From Planctomycetes bacterium RBG_16_41_13 (lineage in GTDB: Bacteria; Planctomycetota; Brocadiia; Brocadiales; Brocadiaceae), in the NCBI GenBank assembly GCA_001828295.1, contig MHYI01000285.1:292-15175 (forward strand): 14,884 nucleotides of DNA, given 5' to 3'. The number at the start of each line of letters is the position of its first letter. Position 1 is the stretch's first letter. The notes beneath the pieces are model-generated. The model was not told the DNA's origin, ran no database searches, and saw nothing but the letters and a program-made list of their open reading frames with translations. The translations under genes and the position numbers were made by a program. Below are positions 14,884 to 14,884 of the stretch, one piece after another.

Positions 14884-14884
14884 T

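Overview
The window is bacterial chromosome of moderately low GC (roughly 40% by eye), with long intergenic gaps full of short palindromic repeats. Gene content (a gap-pgk-rpe-accD housekeeping run, an NtrC-type regulator with a multi-membrane-span kinase, BREX defence genes) and repeat style fit an anammox-type planctomycete (Brocadiaceae, e.g. Kuenenia/Brocadia). That assignment is inference from general resemblance; no rRNA or diagnostic anammox gene is present.

Region 1 (1-2614, minus strand) is the upstream end of a BREX phage-defence operon: brxA (DUF1819), brxB (DUF1788) and the N-terminal 387 residues of the ATPase brxC, which runs off the left edge. The remaining BREX genes (pglX, pglZ, brxL or equivalents) should lie to the left. 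Region 2 (2615-3406) is a 792-bp non-coding gap with a possible promoter, a hairpin and a 64-bp near-perfect palindrome.

Region 3 (3407-7427, plus strand) is a two-component system: a membrane histidine kinase with eight or nine membrane spans and a GAF-like domain, then a sigma-54-dependent NtrC-family response regulator. A 505-bp repeat-filled gap separates them. Region 4 (7428-9002) holds a convergent exported protein of unknown function, several palindromic repeats, a 55-codon GTG-start gene, and a strong sigma-70 promoter followed at once by overlapping hairpins in the leader of gap.

Region 5 (9069-13382, plus strand) is central metabolism: GAPDH, phosphoglycerate kinase, ribulose-phosphate 3-epimerase and the acetyl-CoA carboxylase beta subunit, then tRNA-Asn(GUU) with a clear terminator. 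Together these serve glycolysis/gluconeogenesis, pentose-phosphate interconversion and the first step of fatty-acid synthesis.

Region 6 (13383-14884) looks like accessory DNA beside the tRNA gene: a decayed integron-integrase-like tyrosine recombinase fragment (minus strand) and two small unrecognised genes (121 and 139 aa) bracketed by two directly repeated 70-bp elements (60/70 identical, inverted ends). This repeat-bracketed two-gene module is the best candidate for something undescribed. The partial BREX operon with its enlarged BrxA and the hairpin leader of gap come next.
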